This document shows positions 23,032-32,359 of a DNA stretch of 64,000 nt, piece after piece. Source of the stretch: Halobacterium wangiae (GTDB lineage: Archaea > Halobacteriota > Halobacteria > Halobacteriales > Halobacteriaceae). The stretch spans positions 248,001 through 312,000 of the forward strand of contig NZ_CP089588.1 in NCBI RefSeq assembly GCF_021249345.1, read 5' to 3'. Under the pieces are notes generated by a model. It had not been told where the DNA came from and ran no database searches. It saw nothing but the letters and a program-made list of their open reading frames with translations. Positions within the stretch are counted from its first letter, which is position 1, and the number at the start of each line of letters is the position of its first letter. A program made the position numbers and the translations under genes.

Positions 23032-24831
23032 GTGACAGACATCTCGAAGGAGGCGTTCCACGACGCACTCGAGTCCGTGGGACGCCCCGTCGCCACCGCC
23101 GCACAGGTCGCGCGGGCGCTGGGGTGCACGCAGGCCGAGGCCGCCGAGGCCCTGGACGAACTCGCCGAGCGCGGTGACGTCGAGCGGGCGGGCGTGGAGT
23201 CCGACCCCGTGGTGTGGTACCCGCGGGACTGGCTCGAGCTGACCGACCGCGAGCGCGTCGTGCCGTTCCCGGGGCGCCGCGAGATCATCGTCGACCAGCC
23301 CGCGCAGTTCACGCGCGCACAGCTCTCGCGGTTCGCACACCTCGAAGACACGACGCGGACTGGGAGCTACCGCTACGTCGTCCGGGAGGAAGACGTCTGG
23401 GCGGCGCCGTTCGAGTCCCTGGACGCGCTGCTCGAGGCGATGCGGCGCGTGCTCCCGCGCGAGGTTCCCGGCCTCGAGGACTGGGTCGAGGAGCAGTGGA
23501 CGCGAGCGACCCGATTCCGCCTACGGACCCATGACGACGGCTACGTCGTCCTGGAAGCGAAGAGCGAGAGCCTGCTCGGGAACGTCGCCGAGCAGAAACT
23601 CGCCGACGACGTGCTGCGCGCGAAGATATCGGACACGGAGGCGTGGGTCGCCGAGGAGAAGGTCGCGGAACTGAAGCGCACGCTGTACGAGGCGGGCTAC
23701 CCCGTCCGGGACGACCGCGACCTCGAGACCGGGGACCCCCTCGACGTCACGCTCAACCTCGAACTGCGGGACTACCAGGCCGACTGGGTGCAGCGGTTCG
23801 TCGACGCGAACTCCGGCGTGCTCGTCGGGCCCCCGGGCGCCGGGAAGACCGTCGCCGCGATGGGCGCTCTCGAAGCGGTCGGCGGCGAGACGCTGGTGCT
23901 CGTTCCGAGCCGCGAACTCGCCGCGCAGTGGCGCGACGAACTGCTCGCGCACACCTCGCTCACCCGCGAGGAGGTCGGCGAGTACCACGGTGGCAGCAAG
24001 GAGGTCCGTCCCGTGACCATCGCGACGTACCAGACCGCGGGCATGGACCGCCACCGCCACGTCTTCGACGACCGGGAGTGGGGGCTCATCGTCTACGACG
24101 AGGCCCACCACATCCCCTCGGAGGTATTCCGGCGCTCCGCTGACCTCCAGAGCAAACACCGCCTCGGCTTGAGCGCCACACCGGTCCGCGAGGACGACCG
24201 AGAGATGGACATCTACACGCTCATCGGGCCGCCCATCGGGACGGACTGGGACGCGCTGTTCGACGCGGGCTACGTCGCGGAACCGGAGGTCGAGATACGC
24301 TACGTTCCGTGGTTGGACGACGACGCGCGCTACGAGTACGCCAGCGAGAGCGGGCACACGCGTCGGCGACTCGCCGCGGAGAACCCCGCGAAAGACGAGG
24401 AGGCGCAACACCTGCTCCGCCAGCACCCCGACAAGCAGGCGCTCGTGTTCGTCGACTACCTCGAACAGGGTCACCGACTCGCGGACGTCCTCGACGCGCC
24501 GTTCGTGAGCGGGGAGACGCGCCACGTGGAGCGCGAGTCGCTGTTCGACCAGTTCCGCACTGGCGCACTTGACACGCTCGTCGTCTCCCGCATCGGGGAC
24601 GAGGGCATCGACCTGCCGGACGCCGAACTCGCCGTCGTCGCGTCGGGGCTCGGCGGCAGTCGGCGGCAGGGCGCCCAGCGCGCCGGCCGGACGATGCGGC
24701 CGGGCGGCCAGTCGCTGCTGTTCGTGCTAGCGACCCGTGGCACCGAGGAGGAGGACGACGCGCGCAACCGGATGCGCCACCTCGCGGCGAAGGGCGTGCG
24801 CGTTACCGAGTCGGGGAGCGACCGTGACTGA
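23032..24831 (+). CDS. XPB/Rad25-type DNA helicase
   Basis: 599 residues from a GTG at 23032 (VTDISKEAF); an upstream in-frame ATG at 22969 would add 21 atypical residues. The N-terminal half has a winged-helix segment and an XPB-like damage-recognition region. Helicase motifs: Q-like YQADWV, Walker A GPPGAGKT, motif II DEAHH, motif III LSATP, and motif VI QGAQRAGRTMRPG. XPB-family helicases open DNA for nucleotide-excision repair, in archaea often with the Bax1 nuclease. No bax1 gene lies next to it. The downstream 88-residue gene overlaps by 8 bp. Confidence 0.88.
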   Translation: MTDISKEAFHDALESVGRPVATAAQVARALGCTQAEAAEALDELAERGDVERAGVESDPVVWYPRDWLELTDRERVVPFPGRREIIVDQPAQFTRAQLSRFAHLEDTTRTGSYRYVVREEDVWAAPFESLDALLEAMRRVLPREVPGLEDWVEEQWTRATRFRLRTHDDGYVVLEAKSESLLGNVAEQKLADDVLRAKISDTEAWVAEEKVAELKRTLYEAGYPVRDDRDLETGDPLDVTLNLELRDYQADWVQRFVDANSGVLVGPPGAGKTVAAMGALEAVGGETLVLVPSRELAAQWRDELLAHTSLTREEVGEYHGGSKEVRPVTIATYQTAGMDRHRHVFDDREWGLIVYDEAHHIPSEVFRRSADLQSKHRLGLSATPVREDDREMDIYTLIGPPIGTDWDALFDAGYVAEPEVEIRYVPWLDDDARYEYASESGHTRRRLAAENPAKDEEAQHLLRQHPDKQALVFVDYLEQGHRLADVLDAPFVSGETRHVERESLFDQFRTGALDTLVVSRIGDEGIDLPDAELAVVASGLGGSRRQGAQRAGRTMRPGGQSLLFVLATRGTEEEDDARNRMRHLAAKGVRVTESGSDRD

Positions 24832-25090
24832 CGAGCGCCTCCGGGACCTCCACGACCACCTCGTCGCGACCGGCGAACTGCCGGTCGAGCGGTCGGCGAG
24901 CCACTACCTCGGGGAGGCCGAGGCCGTGGTCGAAGACGCACTGGAACCGGGGACCACCGAGGCGGTCGTACAGCGGCGTGTCGAGCAGGCCCGGGAGCTG
25001 CTCTCGAACGTCGAGGAGACCGGTGACGAGCGCGCTGACGGGCACGTCGAGGCCGCGCGGGCGTGCTGTACTGAGCTCCTCGACGACTGA
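24824..25090 (+). CDS. Small helical protein coupled to the helicase
   Basis: 88 residues from a GTG overlapping the helicase stop. Acidic, predicted all-helical, with segments RLRDLHDHLVATGELPV and ARACCTELLDD. No known domain. Its fixed position suggests a partner of the helicase, which is inference. Confidence 0.6.
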   Translation: MTDERLRDLHDHLVATGELPVERSASHYLGEAEAVVEDALEPGTTEAVVQRRVEQARELLSNVEETGDERADGHVEAARACCTELLDD

Positions 25091-25146
25091 CAAAATTTCC
25101 GGGTCGACCGGCCGCGAACTATCACTGCTGAGAGACGGCACCCACA

Positions 25147-25155
25147 TTTTAAATA
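25147..25155 (+). promoter_or_regulatory. TATA box of the chemotaxis transducer
   Basis: TTTTAAATA lies 44-52 nt upstream of the ATG at 25199, in an AT-rich patch of a GC-rich region; it predicts a leader of about 20 nt. Confidence 0.55.
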
Positions 25156-25198
25156 CGAGGTTCGTCATCGCTCCCCTAGTCAGGGTGACCGCAGTACA

Positions 25199-26860
25199 AT
25201 GTTCGAATTTCTAACGAGTGTAGTCGCCGGCGTCACCGGCTCGGCGAGCAGCGCCGACGCCGACAGCTCGGCGGGCGGCGGCGTCGAGCCGCCCGGCGAC
25301 CTGGACGGAGACGACCACGACCCCGAGGCGTGGCGGGAACGAGCGACGGTCGGCTCCGTCGTCGAGAGCATCATGGACGGGATGGGCTACCCCATCTTCA
25401 TCGTCGACGACGAGGGCTACTTCACGCAGCTCAACGAGGAGGGTCGGGAGCTGTTCGGCCGCGAGCCGGGCGAGCTGTACGGCGACTGCCTCTTCGACTA
25501 CGACGAGGCCGACAACTCGGTGATGCGGAAGGTCCTCGAGACCGGCGAGGCGGTCCGGAACCTCGAGGACACGGTCAGCGTCGACGGCGAGGAGGTCCCG
25601 GTCAACCGCACCGTCATGCCGTTCTTCGGGGCCGACGGCGACGTCGTCGGCGCCCTCGAGATCAACGAGGAGATCACCGAGCGTGTCGAGTTGCGCGAGC
25701 GCGAGGAGCAACTCGAGGCCTATCAGAGCGAGGTCGTCGACGAACTCAAGGAGAGCCTCGACGCGCTCTCCCAGGGTGACTTCACCGTCGAACCCGAGGT
25801 CCGCGAACCCGACGCCGACTTCGAGGCCATCAGGAACGTCTACTGGGAGTTCGACGAGATGGCGTCGGACCTCGACCACGCGGTGCGGACCACTCGCGAG
25901 TCGCTGACGACCGCCCGCGACCACGCCGCGGAACTCGACGAGATCGCGGAGACGCTCAGCGAGGCCAGCGAGGAGGCGAGCTCGGCGATCGGCGAGATCG
26001 AGGCGTCCAGCGACCAGGTCTCGGAGGTCGCCCAGCAGCAGACCGAGCGCACGGAGCGCGCTGAGGCGAACGTCTCGGAGCTCTCCGCGACCGTCGAGGA
26101 GATCGCGGCGACCGCCCAGGAGATCGACCGTCTGGCCGAGGACGCCAACGAACTCGCCTCCGAGGGGACCGACGACGCCGAGGACGCGATCGAGCGGATG
26201 GAGGCCGCGATGGCCGCCTCCGAGCGCAACATGGAGGTCGTCCAGTCCCTCGAGGAGCGGATGGACACGATCAACGAGATGACGGAGATGATCGACGAGA
26301 TCGCCGATCAGACCAGCCTCCTCGCGCTCAACGCGAACATCGAAGCCGCGCGCGCTGGCGAGGACGGCAGCGGCTTCAAGGTCGTCGCCGACGAGGTGAA
26401 GGCGCTCGCCGAGGAGTCCAAGGAGGCCGTCGCCGAGATCGCGGAGATCGTCGACGACCTCAAGGACGGCATCGACACCACCGCCGAAGCGATCGGCGAC
26501 AGCAACGAGGAGGTCAAGCAGGGCGCCGCCGCCGTCGAGGACGTCGTCGACCGCATCGAGGAGATCGACGAGGCCATTGCCGAGACGAACCACGGTCTCA
26601 GCGAGATCACGAGCGCCACCGAGGACCAGGCCGAGAGCGCCGAGACGGTCCACCAGCTCGTCGAGGAGGTCGCCGACTCCAGCCGCGACGTGAGCGGCCG
26701 CATGCAGCAGGTCGCCGCGGGCGTCCAGCAGCAACGCGAGTCCGTCACCGACGTCGCCGACCAGTCCCGCGACGTCGACGACATCGCCGACGATATGGCC
26801 GCCAGCCTCACGGACTTCCGCCTCGACGAGGACGAGCGAGCGACCGTCGACGACGAGTAG
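25199..26860 (+). CDS. Soluble PAS-containing methyl-accepting transducer (Htr-type)
   Basis: 553 residues without transmembrane helices. A PAS domain (about 55-165, with YPIFIVDDEGYFTQLNEEG) is followed by a HAMP-like linker and a long coiled-coil signalling domain whose hairpin tip (SLLALNANIEAARAGE..GFKVVADEVKALAEES) is the invariant CheA/CheW-contacting segment. Glu/Gln-rich helices contain typical methylation stretches. It would sense an internal cue such as redox or a ligand in the cytoplasm and control the flagellar motor. No che genes lie nearby. Confidence 0.92.
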   Translation: MFEFLTSVVAGVTGSASSADADSSAGGGVEPPGDLDGDDHDPEAWRERATVGSVVESIMDGMGYPIFIVDDEGYFTQLNEEGRELFGREPGELYGDCLFDYDEADNSVMRKVLETGEAVRNLEDTVSVDGEEVPVNRTVMPFFGADGDVVGALEINEEITERVELREREEQLEAYQSEVVDELKESLDALSQGDFTVEPEVREPDADFEAIRNVYWEFDEMASDLDHAVRTTRESLTTARDHAAELDEIAETLSEASEEASSAIGEIEASSDQVSEVAQQQTERTERAEANVSELSATVEEIAATAQEIDRLAEDANELASEGTDDAEDAIERMEAAMAASERNMEVVQSLEERMDTINEMTEMIDEIADQTSLLALNANIEAARAGEDGSGFKVVADEVKALAEESKEAVAEIAEIVDDLKDGIDTTAEAIGDSNEEVKQGAAAVEDVVDRIEEIDEAIAETNHGLSEITSATEDQAESAETVHQLVEEVADSSRDVSGRMQQVAAGVQQQRESVTDVADQSRDVDDIADDMAASLTDFRLDEDERATVDDE

Positions 26861-26885
26861 TCCCGACGCGCGGTCACCCCCTTCT

Positions 26886-27113
26886 GCGGTCGCACCAAAC
26901 CAGAAGCGACCGCTACGCCGTCAGGTATCCACTCGAGAGAACAGCCGACTGGCGACCTCCACGCTCGTGTTGCGTGCGTGGAACGCCGAGAGACGCATCG
27001 CGTCTCCCGTACACCGCGCTCGTGTTACTCGCGCGGAACGCCGATACCCTCGCTGCGCTCGGCTATCGTACCCCGCGTGGTAGTGCGACCGCGGGATGCC
27101 GAGAGAGGGGTAC
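26886..27113. repeat. Array of four related hairpins between convergent genes
   Basis: Four hairpins with an 11-12 nt loop are each followed directly by an ACGCCG- or ATGCCG-like tag: stems 26886-26893/26906-26913, 26958-26964/26976-26982, 27014-27019/27031-27036 and 27072-27077/27090-27095. The second and third units match for almost their whole length, and an A-T pair in one is G-C in the other. A fifth hairpin (26990-26996/27000-27006, GAGACGC/GCGTCTC) and an outer GTACCCC/GGGGTAC pair (27068-27074/27107-27113) add to the structure. It separates the 3' ends of the transducer and hydantoinase genes. Confidence 0.65.
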
Positions 27114-27114
27114 G

Positions 27115-28551
27115 CTACTCGTCGCCGCGCGGCACGCCGTTGTCGTACCGGGGCAGGTAGTCGCGACCGCCGGCGTCGACCTGCAGTTCGTCGTCCTTGA
27201 CGACGACCTCGCCGCCGACGATGGTGTGGGTCGGGAGACCCGTCAGTTCGTCGCCGTGGAACGTCGAGTAGCGGGGCTCCATCGTGTGGTAGAAGTCGTC
27301 GTCGACGACCTTGCTCTTGTCTAGGTCGACGATGACCATGTCGGCGTCCGACCCCTCGACCAGCGCGCCCTTCCGGGGGTAGAGGCCCCAGCGCTTGGCG
27401 TTGTTCTCGGCGCAGATCTCGACGAGGCGTTCCATCGAGATGCGGTTCTTGTTGACGCCCTCGCTCATCATCACGGGGAGGAAGTACTCGATGCCGTTGT
27501 TGTCGCCGGGGATGGCGTCCCAGATGTCGCCGTGCTTGCCCGTGTCCTTCTCCTTGAACTCGAGTTTGTGCGGGCAGTGGTCGGTGCCGAGGTAGTCGAC
27601 GGTGCCGTTGCGGAGGCCCTCCCAGAGGCGCTTCTGGGACTCTTCGCCGCGGAGCGGCGGGCTGATCTTCCCCCACGTGCCGAGTTCCTCGTCGTGTTTC
27701 GTGTGGCTGAGGAACGCGGGGAGCGTCTCTGCGTGGACGTTGACGCCCTGGTCCTGCCAGCGCTCGCAGATGTCGACGCCCTCGCCCGTGGACATGTGGA
27801 CGATGTACGCGCGGGAGTCCGTGTACTCGGTGAGGCGAGCGATCTGCTCGATCTGCATCGCCTCACAGATGTTCGGCGCGGACTCCGACCACGCGAGGAG
27901 GTCGTTGCGGCCCTCCTCCTGGAGCTCCTTGCGGCGCTCGTAGGCGAGGTCCTCGTTCTCCGCGTGGAACATCACGACGCCGTTGTTGATCTCGGAGACC
28001 TTGTCGAGCACCTTGTAGGTGCGGCCGGCGTCGGAGTGGTCGATGCCGAGTTCGGGGCTGGCGTGCTTGTACCAGTTGAAGAAGATCTTGAACGAACGGA
28101 TGCCCTCCTCGGCCAGGCCTTCGATCTCGTCGACGTGCTCGTCCTGGTGGACGATCGCGTGGTACGCGAAGTCGATGTAGGAGTTCTCCTCGCCCGCCTG
28201 CTTGAAGAACTCCATGTCCGGGAGGTAGGGGTCCGGCTGGAGGAGGAAGTTCACGACGGTGGTGACGCCGCCGTGGACCGCCCCGCGGGTCTCGGTCTCG
28301 AAGTCGTGTTCGAGGCCCTCGTGGTAGTCGTACTCGTAGCGCGAGAGCCCCCAGTGGACGTGCGGGTCGATGAACCCGGGAATCAGGTAGTTGCCCTCTG
28401 CGTCGATGGTTCGTTCCGCGTCGGGGAGGTTGGCTTCCGTACCCACCGACACGATCTTGCCGTCGCGCGACGCCACGCCACCGTCGATCGTGCCCGACGG
28501 AGTGACGACGCGCGCATTGACGACTCTCAGGTCTGCGGACTGCGTGCCCAT
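27115..28551 (-). CDS. Hydantoinase / dihydropyrimidinase-type cyclic amidohydrolase
   Basis: 478 residues from the ATG at 28551. It hydrolyses cyclic amides such as dihydrouracil, hydantoins or allantoin. All binuclear metal ligands are visible: HVH in GFIDPHVHWG, the Lys to be carboxylated in SFKIFF, His in MFHAENED, His in YIVHMSTGEG and Asp in GTDHCPH. Length fits dihydropyrimidinase and allantoinase. Near the permease and Mo-hydroxylase genes it fits ring opening in nucleobase breakdown, but substrate cannot be fixed from sequence. A minus-strand TTAAGT at about 28573-28578 may be its TATA. Confidence 0.88.
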   Translation of the reverse strand: MGTQSADLRVVNARVVTPSGTIDGGVASRDGKIVSVGTEANLPDAERTIDAEGNYLIPGFIDPHVHWGLSRYEYDYHEGLEHDFETETRGAVHGGVTTVVNFLLQPDPYLPDMEFFKQAGEENSYIDFAYHAIVHQDEHVDEIEGLAEEGIRSFKIFFNWYKHASPELGIDHSDAGRTYKVLDKVSEINNGVVMFHAENEDLAYERRKELQEEGRNDLLAWSESAPNICEAMQIEQIARLTEYTDSRAYIVHMSTGEGVDICERWQDQGVNVHAETLPAFLSHTKHDEELGTWGKISPPLRGEESQKRLWEGLRNGTVDYLGTDHCPHKLEFKEKDTGKHGDIWDAIPGDNNGIEYFLPVMMSEGVNKNRISMERLVEICAENNAKRWGLYPRKGALVEGSDADMVIVDLDKSKVVDDDFYHTMEPRYSTFHGDELTGLPTHTIVGGEVVVKDDELQVDAGGRDYLPRYDNGVPRGDE

Positions 28552-28653
28552 ACAGGAGAAATCGCGCTCCCCCACTTAAGTTTACGCATGCTGTGTGTGA
28601 CCGGATTCCGAACCTATACGTGAACGTGGTGGTAACTCGGGGTCGTCAGCCCA

Positions 28654-29793
28654 ATGGAGAGAGCCATCACTATCGGCGGTGCCGGTATGACGCGCTTCGC
28701 CTCGGACGCCGACGCCGACGTCAGAACGCTGCTGGAGCGTGCGTCGTCGCGCGCGCTCGACGACGCGGGCGTCGCTGGCCACGAACTCGACGCCGTCCAC
28801 GTCGGGAACATGGCCGCGGAGGCATTCGAGGACCTCTCGGGCCTCCACAACGCGCTCGCGGCGAGCCTCGGCGCCCACGGCGCGCAGGCCGACCGCGTGG
28901 AGAACACGAGCGCGAGCGGCGCGAGCGCGTTCCAGCGCGGCGTACAGGCGGTCGCCTCGGGCGCCGCGGACACCGTGCTCGTCGCCGGCGGCGAGCGCAT
29001 GTCCAGTGCGAGCACGGAGACGGCCACCGGCGTCATCGGGAGCATCGTCCACCCCGAGGAGTACGCCCACGGCGTCACGCTCCCGTCGTTCGGCGGCCTC
29101 GCCGCGGACGCCTACCTCCGGCGCTACGACGCGCCCTACGAGGCCCTCGCCACGGTCGCCGCGAAGAACCACGCGAACGGCGCGAGAAACGAGTACGCGC
29201 AGTTCCAGAAGGAGGTAACGGTCGAGGACGCCGCCGACTCCCCGCTCATCGCGGACCCCCTCCGCCTCTACGACTGCTGTCCGACCAGTGACGGCGCGGC
29301 CGCGCTCGTCCTGCAGGCCGACGGTGGCGAGGTGACGGTCCGGTCCTGCGAGAGCGCGGTCGGCACGCACGCCGTCGCGGAGCGCGACGACCCGCTCGAG
29401 ATCGAGAGCGTCGCGACGGCGGGCGAGCGCGCGTTCGTCACCGCCGACCGCGACCAGGCGGACGTCGACGTCGCGTGCATCCACGACGCGTTCACCGTCC
29501 TGGAACTGCTCGAACTCGAGGAACTCGGCTTCTACGACGCCGGGGAGGCGTGGCAGGCGACGATGGACGGCGAGACGCGCCGCAACGGCGACCTGCCGGT
29601 GAACCCCGGCGGCGGCCTGAAGGCCCGCGGCCACCCGCTCGGCGCGACCGGGGTCTCCCAGCTCGTCGAACTCGTCTGGCAGTTGCGGGGCGAGGCCGAC
29701 GGCAGGCAGGTGGACTGCGAGACCGGCCTGGCGGTGAACGTCGCCGGCTTCGGGAACAACGCGGTCTGTTCCATCTTGGAGGTGAGCACATGA
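28654..29793 (+). CDS. Thiolase-fold protein lacking the nucleophilic cysteine
   Basis: 379 residues with the thiolase/SCP2 architecture. The usual nucleophile segment VENACASG reads VENTSASG here (about residue 90), so Cys is replaced by Ser. The other features are kept: His in CIHDAFTVLELLE and His in GHPLGATG. The overlapping downstream gene (ATGA) is a DUF35 zinc-ribbon/OB protein, the obligate partner of many archaeal thiolases. Cys-less thiolase-fold proteins paired with DUF35 include the steroid side-chain aldolase Ltp2, so a retro-aldolase or another acyl-CoA reaction is possible; annotation as acetyl-CoA acetyltransferase is unsafe. Confidence 0.8.
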   Translation: MERAITIGGAGMTRFASDADADVRTLLERASSRALDDAGVAGHELDAVHVGNMAAEAFEDLSGLHNALAASLGAHGAQADRVENTSASGASAFQRGVQAVASGAADTVLVAGGERMSSASTETATGVIGSIVHPEEYAHGVTLPSFGGLAADAYLRRYDAPYEALATVAAKNHANGARNEYAQFQKEVTVEDAADSPLIADPLRLYDCCPTSDGAAALVLQADGGEVTVRSCESAVGTHAVAERDDPLEIESVATAGERAFVTADRDQADVDVACIHDAFTVLELLELEELGFYDAGEAWQATMDGETRRNGDLPVNPGGGLKARGHPLGATGVSQLVELVWQLRGEADGRQVDCETGLAVNVAGFGNNAVCSILEVST

Positions 29794-30098
29794 CTGCGAC
29801 TGAGTGCGAGACCTGCGGCGAGCAGTGGGCGTACGACCGCGTCCGCTGTCCGAACTGTGGCGGCGAAACGTTCGCGGACGTCGAACTCGGCGAGGGCGTA
29901 CTCGTCTCCACCACCGTCTCGCGGGTGACGCCACCGGGCGTCCGGGAGCCGAACCCGCTGGGAATCGCCCGGTTCGGCGACGTGGCGCTGACGGCACAGC
30001 TCGTCGACGAGGAACTGAGCGCGGGCGACGAGGTGGTGCTGACGGGCGACTACGAACTCCGCGAGGGGCACCGCGGCCCGCGGCTGGAACGCGCCTGA
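29790..30098 (+). CDS. DUF35 zinc-ribbon/OB-fold acyl-CoA-associated protein
   Basis: 102 residues. The N-terminal zinc ribbon has CETCG and CPNCGG; the OB-fold follows (about 35-100) and contains the GVLVSTTVSRVTPPG strand. DUF35 proteins bind CoA and bridge thiolases to partner enzymes. It overlaps the stop of the thiolase-like gene, so a complex between the two products is very likely. Confidence 0.88.
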   Translation: MTATECETCGEQWAYDRVRCPNCGGETFADVELGEGVLVSTTVSRVTPPGVREPNPLGIARFGDVALTAQLVDEELSAGDEVVLTGDYELREGHRGPRLERA

Positions 30099-30135
30099 GT
30101 ACCCGGCGGAGACTCGCCGGGCGCGTCCGAGGGAG

Positions 30136-30546
30136 TCACTCCAGGCCGATGTTGTCGGCCAGCGCCTCCTGGCACTCCCTCGAGCGTTCCGGGTGGACGA
30201 CGACCGGTTTCCGCTTGTTCTCGACGTGTACGACGAGCTTCTTCCGCTTGCGGTACGTCCGGTAGAAACTGTAGACGCCGACTGCCGCGAACGCCACGCC
30301 GACCAGCGGGTTGCGCGTCGCCACGACGTAGCCACCGACGCCCACGAGGAGCAGGCTCATCACCGCGATGTCCCACTCGAGGAGCCGCCGGTCGATCTTC
30401 TGGATTGCCTCGTTGGCGATCTTCACCCGCTCCTCCCCACCGCGGTCGACGTACACCGCATCCTCGGAGTAGCCGATCCAGCCGCCGGTGCGCAGCGGCA
30501 TGCGCGTGATCTCGACGGAACGGCGTTCCTGTCCCTGCTCACTCAT
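30136..30546 (-). CDS. Membrane protein of unknown function
   Basis: 136 residues. A soluble beta-rich N-terminus (1-55, with RTGGWIGYSEDAVYVDRGG, resembling a PH-like strand pattern), two hydrophobic helices (about 60-92), then a basic cytoplasmic segment YRKRKKLVVHVENKRKPVVV. No catalytic residues. It lies between the DUF35 gene and the NCS2 permease, transcribed with the latter but separated by 49 bp. Confidence 0.6.
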   Translation of the reverse strand: MSEQGQERRSVEITRMPLRTGGWIGYSEDAVYVDRGGEERVKIANEAIQKIDRRLLEWDIAVMSLLLVGVGGYVVATRNPLVGVAFAAVGVYSFYRTYRKRKKLVVHVENKRKPVVVHPERSRECQEALADNIGLE

Positions 30547-30595
30547 GGTCGAAAGAAACTGCAGTGGTTCTTTTGCGTTGCGGAACCGCGGACGG

Positions 30596-32182
30596 TTAGT
30601 CGTCCGCGAGTTTCTCGTTCGCGGGTTCGCCGCCGGGCATGTACCGTTCGTGGTACGGCTCGAAGGCGTCCTCGTCCTCGGTGATGTCCTCCCAGGCGGT
30701 GAGGCCGCGTTCCTCCGGCGTGCCGGGGATGGTGTTGTCGAGGATGAACGCGGCGATGCCGCCGACCGCGATCTCGGTGCCGAGGATGATGCTGAGGGTC
30801 GTCGCGACCTCGGGGATGCCGAGGACCGAGCCCAGGACCGGCACCTGCGACATTCCGGCCTCGAAAGTGATCCCCTCGGCGTTCTGAACGCTCGAGATGT
30901 ACTGCGGGATGGACAGGCCAGCGAACAGCCCGAACCCGAGCACGAACACGTTGCGGTTCTGGTTCAGGTCGACGTGCTGGAGCTGCGAGAGCCCGACACC
31001 GACGATCTGTGCGAACATCGCGAGGAACAGACCGCCGACGATGGCGCTCGGGATGGTGGTGACGAACGCACCGAAGTACCCGACGTAGCCGACGACGATC
31101 ATCACCACGGCGCCGATCTGGACGACGTAGCGGGAGGCGACGCCGGTGATACCGATGGCGCCGACGTTCTCCGTGTAGGACGTGGAGCCGTTACCGGTCC
31201 CCATGATCCCCGCGAAGACGTTGCCGAGGCCCTCCATACCGAGGCCGTGGTTGATGCGCTTCTTGTTCGGGGCGCCCTCGCCAGCCATCCGGGCGACGGA
31301 GTGGTAGTCTCCGAAGCTCTCGATGGCCGACGCGAGCATCCCCGCGATCATACCGGCTGCGAACGACGGCGTGAACAGCGGCATACCCCACTGGAACGGC
31401 GTGATCGGGCGGAGTGCGGGCGCCTCCCGGATGGCCGAGAAGGAGACGATGTCGACGATACCCGCGACCGAGAGCACTACTGCGAGCAGGTACGCCGCGC
31501 CCAGTCCCAGTAACACCGGGAAGAGCTTGAACACCCGCGAGTAGTCCTCGAGGTACTGCGAGAACAGGACGATGAGTACGAGCGTCAGTCCCGCGAGGTA
31601 CCAGTTCTGCGAGGCGCTGATGATCTGTGGCACTCCGATTAGTGCGAGCCCGATGAGGGCGATGACCACGGAGATGACCAGCGGCCCGATGTACTTCTTC
31701 AGGCTACCGAAGATGCCGAAGTAGCCGATGAGCACCTCGACGGCACCGGCGATGATGATGGCACCCTGGAGCTCTCGCATCAGTACGGTCGGTTCTGTCG
31801 TCCCGGAGGCCGTCAACACGGTGATGATGGCGATTGCCGGACCGAGCATCGAGAACGTCCCACCCTGCACGATGGGGTAGCGGTTCCCGACGGTGGTCTG
31901 TGCGAGCGTCGCGATGCCCGAGACCACGAAGAACGTCCCGACGAGCTGGGCGGTCTGGCCCCCGTCGAAGCCGAGAGCGCCCGCGAGAACGAGCGGGATG
32001 GCGACCGTCGCACCGATCATCGTCAGCCAGTGCTGGGTTCCCAGCAGTATCGACTGGCCGAGTGGCGGCTTGTCCTCGATACCGTACTCTACCATCGAGG
32101 CTTCGCTCCCACCGTCTGGTACCATCTCGGGGTCACCCGAACTGTTCGTCCCGTCTACAGTGTCTGAATTGTCGTCTGTCAT
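30596..32182 (-). CDS. NCS2-family nucleobase permease (uracil/xanthine type)
   Basis: 528 residues with about 14 hydrophobic segments. The QHWLTMIGATVAIPLVLAGALG N-terminal part, SFGDYHSVARM and the GNGSTSYTENVGAIGITGVASR segment are family signatures of uracil/xanthine:proton symporters. An acidic extension precedes the first helix, as in other haloarchaeal members. It imports uracil, xanthine or a related base. A good TATA box lies upstream. A second NCS2 gene is at 47425. Confidence 0.92.
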   Translation of the reverse strand: MTDDNSDTVDGTNSSGDPEMVPDGGSEASMVEYGIEDKPPLGQSILLGTQHWLTMIGATVAIPLVLAGALGFDGGQTAQLVGTFFVVSGIATLAQTTVGNRYPIVQGGTFSMLGPAIAIITVLTASGTTEPTVLMRELQGAIIIAGAVEVLIGYFGIFGSLKKYIGPLVISVVIALIGLALIGVPQIISASQNWYLAGLTLVLIVLFSQYLEDYSRVFKLFPVLLGLGAAYLLAVVLSVAGIVDIVSFSAIREAPALRPITPFQWGMPLFTPSFAAGMIAGMLASAIESFGDYHSVARMAGEGAPNKKRINHGLGMEGLGNVFAGIMGTGNGSTSYTENVGAIGITGVASRYVVQIGAVVMIVVGYVGYFGAFVTTIPSAIVGGLFLAMFAQIVGVGLSQLQHVDLNQNRNVFVLGFGLFAGLSIPQYISSVQNAEGITFEAGMSQVPVLGSVLGIPEVATTLSIILGTEIAVGGIAAFILDNTIPGTPEERGLTAWEDITEDEDAFEPYHERYMPGGEPANEKLADD

Positions 32183-32266
32183 GTGAATGCCCTCCGTCCT
32201 GGAGTGGAGTGCCCCTGTGTGTGGTTCGCATCCATACCGGGCACGTACCTTTCTCTACTAACATAC

Positions 32267-32276
32267 ATTATAAAAC
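32267..32276 (-). promoter_or_regulatory. TATA box of the NCS2 permease
   Basis: On the minus strand the sequence reads GTTTTATAAT, an excellent haloarchaeal TATA box, about 85-94 nt upstream of the ATG at 32182, giving a leader near 60 nt. The divergent hydrolase gene has a weaker candidate (ACGTATTTGC) near 32328-32337. Confidence 0.6.
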
Positions 32277-32359
32277 TGCCGCCAATTCCGGGGGACAACG
32301 TGTCGTTATCGGGTTGCCTGGGGGGAAACGTATTTGCGGATGCTACCGGTCGTTGACGT

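Noticed and set aside
26886-27113. CRISPR array
   Set aside because: No constant repeat with unique spacers; similarity is in stem structure and a short tag, and no cas genes are near.
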